64,000 nucleotides of DNA, taken from Rhodohalobacter sp. 614A. GTDB lineage: Bacteria > Bacteroidota > Rhodothermia > Balneolales > Balneolaceae. Of this stretch, positions 8,886-18,293 are shown one piece after another. The notes beneath the pieces are model-generated. The model made no database searches. It worked only from the letters and a program-made list of their open reading frames with translations, and was not told the origin of the DNA. The DNA is taken from contig NZ_JAKEDS010000001.1 of NCBI RefSeq assembly GCF_021462415.1, positions 902,273-966,272 on the forward strand, in the 5' to 3' direction. How positions within the stretch are numbered: position 1 is the stretch's first letter; each line of letters begins with the position of its first letter. The translations under genes were made by a program, and so were the position numbers.

Positions 8886-10682
8886 ATGAATTTTAAGACT
8901 ATGAAGAACATGAATTTTTTGATGAATAGAATAGTGAAGAAACTCCGATCCGTTTTAGTGATGGGAGTTATCGTCGTCATTGCTACGGGTTGTAGTGATG
9001 ATTTATTGAATACATCACCCACAGACCGCGTTTCTTCTGCAACTTTCTGGAGCACAGAACGGGATTTCAGAACCGCACTCAATGCTTCATATGAGCAGAT
9101 GGTAGGCGTGGACTTAAATCCAATGTATTTTGATGGAGCAACTGAAATTGCATATTCCCATGCCGATTGGATGCGTCAGCATGAATATGTAATGGGCCGG
9201 GCCGATGCCTTGTCTGGCTGGTCTTCCGGAATGTGGTCACGAAGCTATACAGGAATAAGCCGGGCAAATGAAATTCTTTCCCAATTAGACGGAATAGAAG
9301 ATGGTATATTGTCTCCCGAAGCTGCGAATGAAGTACGCGGCCAGGCATTATTCTTGCGTGGTTATTACTATCACGAATTGTTATGGATGTTTGGTGGGGT
9401 GCCTATTTTTACAAATGTACCCACAGTACAGGAAGCGCGAGAAATAGGCCGATCTTCACGAGATGAGGTATACAGCCAAATTATTTCAGATTTATCAGAG
9501 GCGGCAAATTTATTGCCTTCAAGCTGGGCATCTGATCAATATGGGAGAGCTACAAAGGGAGCTGCCCTGGGCTATCAGGCTCGTACAGCTTTGTATGAAG
9601 CCAGCTGGAAAAAGTATCATGAAGGTGATGCCTCTGGTGCAAATCAACTTTATCAAACCGCTGTGGCCAAAAGCCAGGAAGTGATGGATCTTAATCAGTA
9701 CAGCCTGCATCCTGATTTCCGGGAACTTTTCACCTATGCGGGTGAGAAAAGTGCCGAAATCATCTTTGATTATCAAAAAGTTTCTGGTCAGAACGGATGG
9801 TGGGCCTGGTTAGGATTTGCTCCCAGCTCTATGGGAAGTAATGTAGATGTGGAACCTACACGCGAGCTGGTGGATCGGTTTCCTATGAGTGACGGACTTC
9901 CAATTGATGAATCACCTCTATATGATCCGGCTGCACCACGAATCGTGTATAGCGATTACGCAACTGGTGAGAATCCGACCGTCGAAACGTTAGGGATGTA
10001 CGCCAATAGAGATCCGCGCTTCTATGGAACAGTTCTATTTCCCGGCGCCGAGTTTAATAATTCTATTTACAACTCCTATCCGTTATGTGAAGAGGCTGCG
10101 GCAGTGCGTAGTGAGCCGTATGGCGGTGCCCCTCACGGATACTGTAGCTCGACATCCGACCGAATTCTGTTGACGGATTATAACAACACATACACCGGCT
10201 ATATAGCCATGAAGTATGTGGATCCACAGGATGAATCCTCACCAGGTAATAGCGGACTCAATATCATCAAAATGCGGTTTGCCGATATTTTATTGATGTA
10301 TGCTGAGGCGAAAACAGAACTGGGTGAAATGGATGAATCCGTGAATCAGGCTTTAACACAACTCAGGGATCGTGCAGGTATTCCACTACCGATTGATACT
10401 ACGACCATGTCTCAGAATGAAGCTCTCGATTTTATCCGAAATGAACGGACGATTGAGCTGGCTTGGGAAGGTCTTCATCTTGCAGATATCCGCCGGTGGG
10501 GTACTGCTGAGAATGTTCTGAATGGAGCTACTCATGGAATTGATATTGCCACTGGTAACGGAATGCAGCCGGTGCCCGGACAGCACGTTCGTTCATTTGC
10601 TGGCCCCCGGGATTATTTGTGGCCAATACCCGCCAGTGAACGTGATTTGAATGCAAATTTAGAACAAAATCCTGGCTACTAA
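8886..10682 (+). CDS. SusD/RagB-type glycan-binding lipoprotein
   Basis: 598 residues if started at the first ATG; other in-frame ATGs at 8901, 8910 and 8922 would shorten only the n-region. The lipobox is VIATGC, followed by SDDLLNTSPTDRVS, the usual SusD opening. The alpha-helical TPR-like core includes GQALFLRGYYYHEL and MRFADILLMYAEAKTELG. The C-terminal RagB domain has RNERTIELAWEGLHLADIRRWG and ends DLNANLEQNPGY, the standard SusD ending. It caps the SusC channel and presents the glycan. The gene directly follows susC and both are closed by the terminator at 10724. Confidence 0.95.
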   Translation: MNFKTMKNMNFLMNRIVKKLRSVLVMGVIVVIATGCSDDLLNTSPTDRVSSATFWSTERDFRTALNASYEQMVGVDLNPMYFDGATEIAYSHADWMRQHEYVMGRADALSGWSSGMWSRSYTGISRANEILSQLDGIEDGILSPEAANEVRGQALFLRGYYYHELLWMFGGVPIFTNVPTVQEAREIGRSSRDEVYSQIISDLSEAANLLPSSWASDQYGRATKGAALGYQARTALYEASWKKYHEGDASGANQLYQTAVAKSQEVMDLNQYSLHPDFRELFTYAGEKSAEIIFDYQKVSGQNGWWAWLGFAPSSMGSNVDVEPTRELVDRFPMSDGLPIDESPLYDPAAPRIVYSDYATGENPTVETLGMYANRDPRFYGTVLFPGAEFNNSIYNSYPLCEEAAAVRSEPYGGAPHGYCSSTSDRILLTDYNNTYTGYIAMKYVDPQDESSPGNSGLNIIKMRFADILLMYAEAKTELGEMDESVNQALTQLRDRAGIPLPIDTTTMSQNEALDFIRNERTIELAWEGLHLADIRRWGTAENVLNGATHGIDIATGNGMQPVPGQHVRSFAGPRDYLWPIPASERDLNANLEQNPGY

Positions 10683-10723
10683 AAGACTTGCCAAACATAC
10701 TTCTTAAAGGGGGACTAATTAAA

Positions 10724-10764
10724 AAACTGGTTGCAGGCTATAATTGTCTCAGCCAGTTTTTTTT
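10724..10764 (+). terminator. Terminator of the susCD unit
   Basis: AAACTGG (10724-10730) pairs with CCAGTTT (10753-10759) across a 22-base loop, followed by an unbroken run of Ts. It lies about 40 bases after the susD stop. Confidence 0.75.
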
Positions 10765-10893
10765 GACTTTGATCCAAATAGGGCTGTTATTTCTTGAAAT
10801 TGGCTGACTATAATTTTGTTGGTACTCTCCACTCGATGATGGCATTGATCCTAAAAAAAGTAATACCAAGCAGTTTTAAAAATAAGCGGGGGT

Positions 10894-11090
10894 CTCAGTA
10901 GCTCACCAGCATCCCGTTCGCCCAGCTTCCAGTAGAGGTTGTGGGCGGTAATCGTTTGCCACGTTTCAGATGTATCGGTTATTATTTCAGCCAGATTTTG
11001 CTTCAGCTTTACAATCTTTATTCCCATCCAGAAGTCACTAAAGCTCAGCGTTGGGGTTCTTTTGTCCCGTTGTTCATCTTTGTGGAAGAT
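10894..11090 (-). pseudogene. Decayed fragment of a second GH43 gene
   Basis: On the minus strand this stretch translates to pieces matching the intact GH43 protein next door. ITAHNLYWKLGERDAG corresponds to AARHRYWKLDERDAG, and LSFSDFWMGIKIVKLKQNL corresponds to LTFGSYWMGMKLVKLQGNL. At DNA level the segment aligns with about 11510-11685 with many substitutions. No start codon, catalytic Asp region or complete reading frame remains. It is the middle part only, left from a tandem duplication or an older paralogue. No function is expected. Confidence 0.8.
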
Positions 11091-11134
11091 TTCACCGAAA
11101 TGCCTTGATAGGTATTCTCTTTTTTATGATTGGG

Positions 11135-12157
11135 TCAATCAAGAGAAACATGAGGCCAGCCCTCTTTATCCCATTCAATTTCAAGCATAATTAACTTCGA
11201 ACGCCCCTCATCAGAAATATCATATCCGTGGGCTATCAAATAATCGATTCCATTAAATGTATAGGCCGAGTTGTGTCCTATTCCAGCCCAATCTTCATTA
11301 CCTTTTATAACCAGAGTTCCCCCGCCATGACGCATATCCGTGTTTGTGCGATCCAAGTAAGGCCCCGTTATTTCTTTGGAGCGTCCAACAACCACTTTGT
11401 AAGTACTTTCTTCACCAGCACAGCATCGGTCCCAGGATGAAAAAAGGTAGTAATATCCATTCTTTTTGAAGATGAACGGAGCCTCAATATCACCATTTTC
11501 AGTATCTCCGGCATCGCGTTCATCCAGTTTCCAGTAGCGGTGGCGGGCTGCAATCGTATGCCATTCCGCAGAAGTATCCACGGCAACTTCAGTGAGATTT
11601 CCCTGTAGTTTTACCAGCTTCATTCCCATCCAGTAAGAACCAAATGTCAGCCACGGGGTTCCGTTCTCATCAATGGCTAGATTGGGGTCAATCGCATTCC
11701 ACATATCACGGCCGGGTACCGATTTCACAACCGGACCATGGTCGGTCCATTCAAAATTGGGGTCATCCGGATGCAATGTTTGATTCGTTGCTACCCCTAT
11801 GGCCGAGGTATTTTTTCCAAAAGCAGAGACAGAATAATAAAGATAGTACGTACCATTGTGGTAGGCGATATCCGGTGCCCATATGTGATTCCGGAAATCC
11901 GGAACAGTTTCAAAGGTCCATTCGGGGGCTGAATCGAAAACCGGTTCTTCTTCTGTCCAATGAATTAAATCAGTAGAAGATTTTACGGATATACCCCGCC
12001 CGGTATGAAACAGATAATAGGTTTGGTCCTGTTGAATCATTACAGGGTCATGTACACGTACATCCCGTAATTGGGCATTAGCGAATCCTATAAATATAAA
12101 AGTGGATGCAATTACTGTTGTAAAGATTGTAATTAAATTCTTTTTAAAAGAAATCAT
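11135..12157 (-). CDS. Secreted GH43-family arabinanase/arabinosidase
   Basis: 340 residues with a Sec signal ending FANAQ. The five-bladed propeller has the three GH43 acids: Asp in VHDPVMI at about residue 37 (general base), Asp in NAIDPNLAID at about 157 (pKa modulator) and Glu in DIEAPFIF at about 225 (acid). The repeated blade phrases GTYYLYYSVS, PWLTFGSYWMG and GYYYLFSSWDRC fit endo-1,5-alpha-L-arabinanases. It would cut the arabinan backbone or remove arabinose residues; exact specificity is not readable. It is transcribed away from araB across a 530-base divergent region, and a broken relative lies directly downstream. Confidence 0.9.
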   Translation of the reverse strand: MISFKKNLITIFTTVIASTFIFIGFANAQLRDVRVHDPVMIQQDQTYYLFHTGRGISVKSSTDLIHWTEEEPVFDSAPEWTFETVPDFRNHIWAPDIAYHNGTYYLYYSVSAFGKNTSAIGVATNQTLHPDDPNFEWTDHGPVVKSVPGRDMWNAIDPNLAIDENGTPWLTFGSYWMGMKLVKLQGNLTEVAVDTSAEWHTIAARHRYWKLDERDAGDTENGDIEAPFIFKKNGYYYLFSSWDRCCAGEESTYKVVVGRSKEITGPYLDRTNTDMRHGGGTLVIKGNEDWAGIGHNSAYTFNGIDYLIAHGYDISDEGRSKLIMLEIEWDKEGWPHVSLD

Positions 12158-12688
12158 ATTAAATCGTTTTTATCCTTTGTGGTGTAAGGGTCCCCTGAAA
12201 TTTCTGGAAAAATATGGCTGCCCAGAGCTTTATTGATAATAATACTCATCGAAATGTTACTCTGCATTATTCAGAAAGTGTAGTTGACAGGGTCTGGATA
12301 AGCTATCAATTTGATCAAAAACTTGATTTAATCACAAATAGAACTTATTAAGACAACTGTAACACTTTTATAGAATTTTGCCAAATTTCATGCGATGATT
12401 GGCTTAAAAGGGAAAAGCCAATCTTTTTGGATTTAAGTTGAGTTGTTTTTCGGTCTGGTGATTTAAAAAGCCTGATTAGAACAAAATGATTAAGAAAAGT
12501 CAATTATAGTTTTGGAGCCAGAAAACGTGATTAGCCTATATATAAATGATTATTGCCTTCTAAATATTTGATCTTATTCTGTTTATAGGGTAATTATACT
12601 TGTGTGTTGCGTCGCGTTTTAAAAAGTGTTAAGATAACACTTATAGTAACGGTTGTATCCGAAATCTTCCCGGAATCAATTTTATAAC
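12158..12688. promoter_or_regulatory. Divergent promoter region between GH43 and araB
   Basis: 531 AT-rich bases without a gene. Toward araB there is a possible -35 TTGCGT (12607-12612), a 17-base spacer and a -10-like TAAGAT (12630-12635) lying inside the AraR-like palindrome, so a bound repressor would block the promoter. Toward GH43 only isolated half-sites (AAGTGT near 12275, AACACTT near 12359) are visible, not a full operator. A TTG at 12653 is in frame with araB, but the ATG at 12689 fits the kinase N-terminus better. Confidence 0.5.
12623..12643. promoter_or_regulatory. Probable AraR operator, araB copy
   Basis: AAGTGTT (12624-12630), AAGAT spacer, AACACTT (12636-12642): a perfect 7-bp inverted repeat around 5 bases, ending 46 bases before the araB ATG. 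It differs from the susC copy only at the innermost arm pair, where T/A replaces G/C. That is a compensated change, as expected for a dimer-binding site. Confidence 0.72.
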
Positions 12689-14383
12689 ATGAGCCGTGAC
12701 AAAGACAAACATGTCATTGGAGTCGATTTTGGAACGGATTCAGTTCGGTCTGTTCTCATCAGCTCGAGTGGCAATTACATAGGTGATGCCGTACACTACT
12801 ACTCCCGTTGGAAAGAGGGAAGGTATTGCAATTCATCAGCGAACCAGTTTCGACAGCACCCGTTAGATTATTTGGAAGGATTGACCGAAACCATCACCAG
12901 GGTTTTGAATGAAGCGGGTAGCAATATCAGAAATAACGTTGCCGCCATTTCTGTAGATACAACCGGATCTACTCCTGTCGCTGTTAACAAACGAGGGACG
13001 CCTTTGGCTCTGACGGATGGATTTGAGGAAAATCCCAACGCGATGTTCATTCTCTGGAAAGATCATACCGCCATTAAAGAAGCGGAAGAGATTAACAATC
13101 TGGCGGCGAAATGGGACATCGACTATACAAAATATGTGGGTGGTGTTTACTCTTCTGAATGGTTCTGGGCAAAGATCTTACACACGGTTCGGTCGGATGA
13201 AAAAGTGAGGAAACACGCCTGGAGCTGGGTGGAGCATTGCGATTGGATTCCGTTTGAGTTAACGGGGGGAGACGATATTTCAAAAATGAAACGCAGCCGT
13301 TGTGCCGCAGGCCACAAAGCGATGTGGCATGAAGAGTTTGGCGGCATTCCCGCCCAGGATTTTTTAAGTGCTTTAGACCCATTATTGGATGGAATCCGCG
13401 AACGAATGTTCAGAGATACATACACGGCTGATCAGCCGGCGGGAAAGCTATCAAAAGAATGGTCAGAAAAACTTGGACTGCCTATGGGAGTTATGGTGGG
13501 TACGGGCGCATTCGACGCCCACATGGGTGCAGTTGGAGGAGAAATAGAGCCCTATTATCTGAGTAAGGTAATGGGCACCTCCACCTGCGATATGTTGATC
13601 GCTCCAAAGGAAGATATGGAAGGGCAACTGATTAAAGGAATTTGCGGTCAGGTAGACGGATCGGTTATTCCCGGAATGATGGGGCTTGAAGCGGGCCAAT
13701 CAGCTTTTGGGGATGTTTATGCCTGGTTCAAAGAAATCCTTCTGTGGCCTGTTAGAAACAGTCATATTCTTGAAGATCATTTGCGGGAAAAATTACTGGA
13801 TGAGCTGAATGACTCGCTAATTGGAAATCTGGAAAAAGCCGCCGCAGAAAATATTTCTGTTGAGAATGATAAATATCTAACCGCTCTCGATTGGCTGAAT
13901 GGACGGCGAACTCCGGATGCAAATCAGAACCTGACCTCGGCGATTGAAGGAATGAGCCTTGGTACAACAGCGCCGGATATCTACCGGGCGCTGGTCGAAT
14001 CGACCTGTTTTGGTGCTAAAGCCATTGTGGACCGGTTTGTCGAGGAGGGAATTCCGATTAAGGGAATTATCGGGATGGGTGGAGTTGCCAAAAAATCATC
14101 GTATGTAATGCAGATGTTGAGCGATGTATTGAACATGCCTATCCGGATTGTGAAATCAGAACAAACCTGTGCACTGGGTGCTGCGATGTTTGGTGCTACG
14201 GCTGCCGGACTTTTTCCAAGGGTAGAGGAAGCCGTTGAAGCAATGGGATCGGGATTTGAAAAGACGTATGAACCGAATCCTGATATGGTTGGTCATTATC
14301 AGAAAAAATATGAAAGTTATTGTTCACTGGCTCTGACAGTAGAAGCACGTATCTCTAACCGGAGATTGGAGAATAATGGGTAA
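12689..14383 (+). CDS. araB: Ribulokinase
   Basis: 564 residues from the ATG at 12689 (MSRDKDKHVIGVDFGTDSVR). FGGY carbohydrate kinase that phosphorylates L-ribulose to L-ribulose-5-phosphate with ATP. Visible landmarks are the N-terminal phosphate-binding loop GVDFGTDSVR, WKDHTA, SWVEHCDWIPFELTG, the catalytic-Asp region GAFDAHMGAVGG, and the C-terminal GIIGMGGVAKKSSYVMQML and CALGAAMFGATAAG segments. Length is typical of AraB. It overlaps araD by 8 bases (ATG at 14376 inside the araB end), so translation is probably coupled. The AraR-like operator lies just upstream. A xylulokinase reading is unlikely given araD and araA downstream. Confidence 0.95.
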   Translation: MSRDKDKHVIGVDFGTDSVRSVLISSSGNYIGDAVHYYSRWKEGRYCNSSANQFRQHPLDYLEGLTETITRVLNEAGSNIRNNVAAISVDTTGSTPVAVNKRGTPLALTDGFEENPNAMFILWKDHTAIKEAEEINNLAAKWDIDYTKYVGGVYSSEWFWAKILHTVRSDEKVRKHAWSWVEHCDWIPFELTGGDDISKMKRSRCAAGHKAMWHEEFGGIPAQDFLSALDPLLDGIRERMFRDTYTADQPAGKLSKEWSEKLGLPMGVMVGTGAFDAHMGAVGGEIEPYYLSKVMGTSTCDMLIAPKEDMEGQLIKGICGQVDGSVIPGMMGLEAGQSAFGDVYAWFKEILLWPVRNSHILEDHLREKLLDELNDSLIGNLEKAAAENISVENDKYLTALDWLNGRRTPDANQNLTSAIEGMSLGTTAPDIYRALVESTCFGAKAIVDRFVEEGIPIKGIIGMGGVAKKSSYVMQMLSDVLNMPIRIVKSEQTCALGAAMFGATAAGLFPRVEEAVEAMGSGFEKTYEPNPDMVGHYQKKYESYCSLALTVEARISNRRLENNG

Positions 14384-15083
14384 ATACGATTCTATAAAAC
14401 AGGCTGCCTACCAAGCCAATATGAAGATTGAGGAACTGGGTTTGGTTCTTTTCACTTTTGGCAATGTAAGCGCTGTTGACCGGGTCGAAGAAGTGTTTGC
14501 CATCAAGCCGAGCGGTGTGCCGTATGAGGATTTATCACCGGAAAAAATGGTGGTGGTGGACTTTGATGCAAAAACAGTTGAAGGTGATTTGCGTCCCTCA
14601 TCCGACACGAAAACCCATGCCGTTCTTTACAAACACTGGCCGGAGATAGGCGGCGTTGCCCACACGCATTCAACGTATGCAACCGCCTGGGCTCAGTCGC
14701 TAAAAGACATTCCCATTCTTGGAACCACTCATGCCGATCATCTGACAGTGGATGTACCGTGCGCTCCGCCAATGGCTGATGAGATGATCAAGGGAGATTA
14801 CGAGTATCAAACCGGTTTCCAGATTCTCAAACTGTTTGATGAACGGAATTTATCCTATAAAGAAGTGGAAATGGTGTTGGTTGGAAGTCATGCGCCGTTT
14901 ACATGGGGAGAGTCGGCCGAGAAAGCCGTTTACAACAGTGCGGTTTTGGAGCAAATTGCCGAAATGGCATTCCTGAGTTTACAGATTGATCCGAAAGGTT
15001 TTAGAATGAAAGAGTCGCTCATTCAAAAACATTATGAGCGAAAACATGGAAAAGACGCCTACTATGGACAGAATGGTGATTAA
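14376..15083 (+). CDS. araD: L-ribulose-5-phosphate 4-epimerase
   Basis: 235 residues, the usual length. Class II aldolase fold that converts L-ribulose-5-phosphate to D-xylulose-5-phosphate using a metal ion. Landmarks are FTFGNVSAVDR, AIKPSGVPYEDL, SSDTKTHAVLYKHWPEIGG, the zinc-ligand motif HTHSTYATAWAQ, and a further His in LVGSHAPFTWG. It starts inside the end of araB and is followed 21 bases later by araA, forming the classical three-enzyme arabinose operon in the order B-D-A. Confidence 0.95.
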   Translation: MGKYDSIKQAAYQANMKIEELGLVLFTFGNVSAVDRVEEVFAIKPSGVPYEDLSPEKMVVVDFDAKTVEGDLRPSSDTKTHAVLYKHWPEIGGVAHTHSTYATAWAQSLKDIPILGTTHADHLTVDVPCAPPMADEMIKGDYEYQTGFQILKLFDERNLSYKEVEMVLVGSHAPFTWGESAEKAVYNSAVLEQIAEMAFLSLQIDPKGFRMKESLIQKHYERKHGKDAYYGQNGD

Positions 15084-15104
15084 ATAATAAGGGGAAAAAC
15101 GATT

Positions 15105-16511
15105 ATGACAATGCTGCCGAAAAGCAAACCAAAAATTGGAGTTCTGGGCATCATGCAGGAACTATATGATAAATCACTGCCGGGGATTACGGAACGGCAG
15201 GAAGAGTATGCCCGGAATGTTTGTGAAGAATTATCTGATGTGGCCGACTGGGATTTCCCGAAAGCCGCCCGAGACCGGGATGACATCGAGAATATCCTGG
15301 GAGATTTCAATCATAAAGGCCTGGATGGAGTGATGATTATAATGCTGACTTACGGACCGGCTATGCGAACGGTCCGGGCTCTTCAAAAAAATAATCTCCC
15401 GATTCTCCTGGCCAATATTCAACCCGAACCGGAAATTGCCACCGATTGGGACATGGCCGACCTGACTTACAATCAGGGAATCCATGGTGCGCAGGATATG
15501 GCAAACGCAATTCTCCGAACGCATGGCGATAATTTTGAGGTGATCTCCGCCGACTGGAAAAGTGATGAGTTTAAAAATTATGTATCCGATTGGGCGAAAG
15601 CGGCTCAGGCTGCGACAGCCCTGAAACGAATGAGAATCGCGGCCATTGGAAAAATGCATGGAATGGGAGATACGCTTTCGGACGAAGCAGCTTTTACCCG
15701 GGTCATCGGTCCGGAAGTAAACCGTGAATATATCGGCGAGATCTATCGCTTTATGGAAGTCATCAGCGAGGAAGAGGTTAACGAGCGTGTGATTGTTGAA
15801 CGGAATAGGTTTGATGTGGATGAGGATATGCCCGAAAAAAATCTGCGCTATGCCGTTCGTATGTATCTCGGCTTCAAACATTTTTTGGAAGAGTACGATT
15901 ACCAGGGATTTTCCGCCCACTTTGACACGTTTAAAGGCGATGGCCGGTTTGAACAGATTAATATGCTGGCCGCATCCAATTTGATGGCAGATGGTTATGG
16001 ATACGCCGCTGAGGGTGATACCAACACGGCGAGCATGGTATCTGCGGGACATATTTTGGAAGACACCGCTCACTTCACTGAAATGTATGCGATGGATTTT
16101 AAAAGAAAGTCTATGCTGATGAGCCACATGGGAGAAGGCAATTGGAGAATTGCACGGAAGGATAAACCGGTTAGGCTGGCAAATCGCGTGCTTGGGATTG
16201 GTGATCTGGGCGATCCGCCCACCACAGTTTTTATGGCAGAGCCGGGTCCGGCAACGATTGTTTCACTGGTTCATCTCGTTGGCGAGCACTTCCGCCTTGT
16301 GGTTTCGTACGGAGAAATCCTCGACACCGAAGAATACCCGACCATTGAAATGCCCTATTTTCACTTCAAACCTGCAAGCGGTCTTCGAGCATGCAATGAC
16401 GGATGGCTGAAAGCGGGCGGGACGCATCACCAGGTTCTGCATCTGGGCGATCAGAGACAGAAATGGAAGATGCTGTGCAATATTCTGGGTATTGAGTTTA
16501 CAGAGGTTTAA
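15105..16511 (+). CDS. araA: L-arabinose isomerase
   Basis: 468 residues, somewhat shorter than the 500 of the E. coli enzyme. Interconverts L-arabinose and L-ribulose in the cytoplasm with a divalent metal. The presumed catalytic and metal residues appear in order: Glu in YGYAAEGDTNTAS, Glu in HFTEMYAMDF, His in MLMSHMGEGNW, and a late His in GTHHQVLHLG. AAGGGG upstream of the ATG at 15105 is a good Shine-Dalgarno. Its place after araB and araD fixes the assignment. The symporter follows 27 bases downstream. Confidence 0.92.
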   Translation: MTMLPKSKPKIGVLGIMQELYDKSLPGITERQEEYARNVCEELSDVADWDFPKAARDRDDIENILGDFNHKGLDGVMIIMLTYGPAMRTVRALQKNNLPILLANIQPEPEIATDWDMADLTYNQGIHGAQDMANAILRTHGDNFEVISADWKSDEFKNYVSDWAKAAQAATALKRMRIAAIGKMHGMGDTLSDEAAFTRVIGPEVNREYIGEIYRFMEVISEEEVNERVIVERNRFDVDEDMPEKNLRYAVRMYLGFKHFLEEYDYQGFSAHFDTFKGDGRFEQINMLAASNLMADGYGYAAEGDTNTASMVSAGHILEDTAHFTEMYAMDFKRKSMLMSHMGEGNWRIARKDKPVRLANRVLGIGDLGDPPTTVFMAEPGPATIVSLVHLVGEHFRLVVSYGEILDTEEYPTIEMPYFHFKPASGLRACNDGWLKAGGTHHQVLHLGDQRQKWKMLCNILGIEFTEV

Positions 16512-16538
16512 TGACACCAAACACTATATCATACGCTC

Positions 16539-18293
16539 ATGGGAATACTATCATTCATTGACTGGGTCGTCGTTGGCTTATATTTTCTGTTGATTCTGGG
16601 AATCGCCTGGTGGGTGATCAAACAGAAAACGGAAACAACATCAGACTTTTTTCTTGCCGGTCGACACTTGGGCTGGTTTGTGGTAGGAACGTCCATTTTT
16701 GCATCCAATATTGGTTCCGAGCATCTTGTCGGGTTGTCGGGTACGGGGGCTACGGACGGTATGGCACTGTCTCATTACGAACTGCAAGCGTGGTGTTTGT
16801 TGATTTTAGCCTGGGTCATGATTCCGTTCTATGTACGTTCCAAAGTGTTTACAATGCCGGAGTTTTTGGAGAGACGCTTTTCACCACTGGCAAGAACACT
16901 TCTTTCCACGGTTTCTCTTGTGGCGTATGTGCTTACCAAGATTGCCGTTGGAATCTTTGCCGGTGGTATTGTATTGAGTGTGCTGCTTCCCGAACTGCAA
17001 TTTATGGGGATGAACAGTTTTTGGCTGGGATCCATCATCGTGATCATTTTGACGGGTATTTACACAGCTCTTGGCGGACTTCGGGCGGTGGCCTACACGG
17101 AAGCTATCCAGGCTATTGTTTTGATTATCGGTTCTATGTTTGTTCTCTTTTATGGAATTCAGGCCATCGGCGGTTGGGGGTCATTGGTAGATACAGTTGG
17201 CTCAGAAATGTTTAACCTCTGGAAACCGATTGTCCCTGATGGTGTCAGTGCAACATGGGCACCGATTATAACCGAAAGCCAGATGGCATGGTATTTCAAT
17301 GATCAGTATCCATGGCTGGGAATGCTTTTTGCCGCCCCCATTGTAGGCTTGTGGTACTGGACTACCGATCAATACATCGTTCAGAGAGCACTCGGCGCCC
17401 CCAATGAAGAGCAGGCTCGTCGCGGAAGTATCTTCGCCGCGTTCCTGAAATTGCTGCCTGTTTTCCTATTTATCATTCCCGGTATCATTGCCTTTGCATT
17501 GGCGAAATCCGGAACCATTGCCGAGATGCAGCAACACATGATCGGAGCGGATGGCGAGGTGATCCGTGAAAATGCACAGGCGGCTTTCCCAATGATGGTA
17601 GCTTACGTTTTACCTGTTGGAATTCGAGGATTGGTCGTTGCCGGGTTGTTAGCCGCTTTAATGAGCTCACTTGCCGGGGTTTTCCACGCTTCTTCCACAC
17701 TGTTTACGATGGACCTTTATACCAAGATGAAGGAAAAGACCACCGATAAAGAACTTGTTTGGGTGGGGCGTATAGCCGTTGTAGCCATGATTGTCATCGG
17801 TTTGCTATGGATTCCGGTGATCCAGGGAAGCCGTGGTCTTTACGATTATCTACAGGGCATCCAGTCTTATCTGGCCCCGCCGATTTTCGTGGTGTTTTTT
17901 ATGGGGATTTTCAACAGCCGGTTAAACAAACAGGGTTGCTTATCTGCGCTGATTGTTGGAATTATACTCGGTCTGTTCCGGCTGGCAGTCGATACACCGG
18001 CATTCTTGATGGATGATTTTTCATACACCGAGGGTTCTTTCCTTTGGATTGTCAACAACATCTTCTTCCAATATTACAGCCTGGGAATGTTTGTAATTTG
18101 TATCGCCGTCATGGTTGGAGTGAGTTACGCAACAGCCGCACCCGACAAAGAGAAAATCTCCGGACTGACTTATCAAACATTAACCGAAGAAGACAAACGA
18201 GAGTCAAGGGCAAGTTGGGGAATGAAAGAAGTTATTTGGTCGGTATTGCTGATGGTAATTATTGTCGTGATTTATCTTTATTTCCGTGGATGA
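16539..18293 (+). CDS. Sodium/solute symporter (SSS family), probable arabinose transporter
   Basis: 584 residues with about 13-14 hydrophobic segments. SGLT-type landmarks are DFFLAGRHLGWFVVGTSIFA, ASNIGSEHLVG, GGLRAVAYTEAIQA, YWTTDQYIVQRAL and the LMSSLAGVFHASSTLFTMDL segment that includes Na+-site residues. The family couples sugar uptake to the sodium gradient. Being last in the araBDA operon, it most likely imports L-arabinose across the inner membrane; substrate is inferred from context. Its stop codon abuts the stop of the convergent gene at 18294 with no gap, so no separate terminator fits between them. Confidence 0.9.
   Translation: MGILSFIDWVVVGLYFLLILGIAWWVIKQKTETTSDFFLAGRHLGWFVVGTSIFASNIGSEHLVGLSGTGATDGMALSHYELQAWCLLILAWVMIPFYVRSKVFTMPEFLERRFSPLARTLLSTVSLVAYVLTKIAVGIFAGGIVLSVLLPELQFMGMNSFWLGSIIVIILTGIYTALGGLRAVAYTEAIQAIVLIIGSMFVLFYGIQAIGGWGSLVDTVGSEMFNLWKPIVPDGVSATWAPIITESQMAWYFNDQYPWLGMLFAAPIVGLWYWTTDQYIVQRALGAPNEEQARRGSIFAAFLKLLPVFLFIIPGIIAFALAKSGTIAEMQQHMIGADGEVIRENAQAAFPMMVAYVLPVGIRGLVVAGLLAALMSSLAGVFHASSTLFTMDLYTKMKEKTTDKELVWVGRIAVVAMIVIGLLWIPVIQGSRGLYDYLQGIQSYLAPPIFVVFFMGIFNSRLNKQGCLSALIVGIILGLFRLAVDTPAFLMDDFSYTEGSFLWIVNNIFFQYYSLGMFVICIAVMVGVSYATAAPDKEKISGLTYQTLTEEDKRESRASWGMKEVIWSVLLMVIIVVIYLYFRG

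Noticed and set aside
10939-11190. 83-codon plus-strand frame
   Set aside because: It is antisense to the decayed GH43 fragment and runs into the intact GH43 gene.
12270-12365. Isolated AAGTGT and AACACTT half-sites upstream of the GH43 gene
   Set aside because: Neither has a partner half-site at the 5-base spacing, so they are not called operators.
15231-16127. 298-codon minus-strand frame inside araA
   Set aside because: Long but fully antisense to a well-supported araA; His-rich composition is that of a shadow frame.
16610-17215. 201-codon frame inside the symporter gene
   Set aside because: Out-of-frame shadow of the symporter; no recognisable domain.
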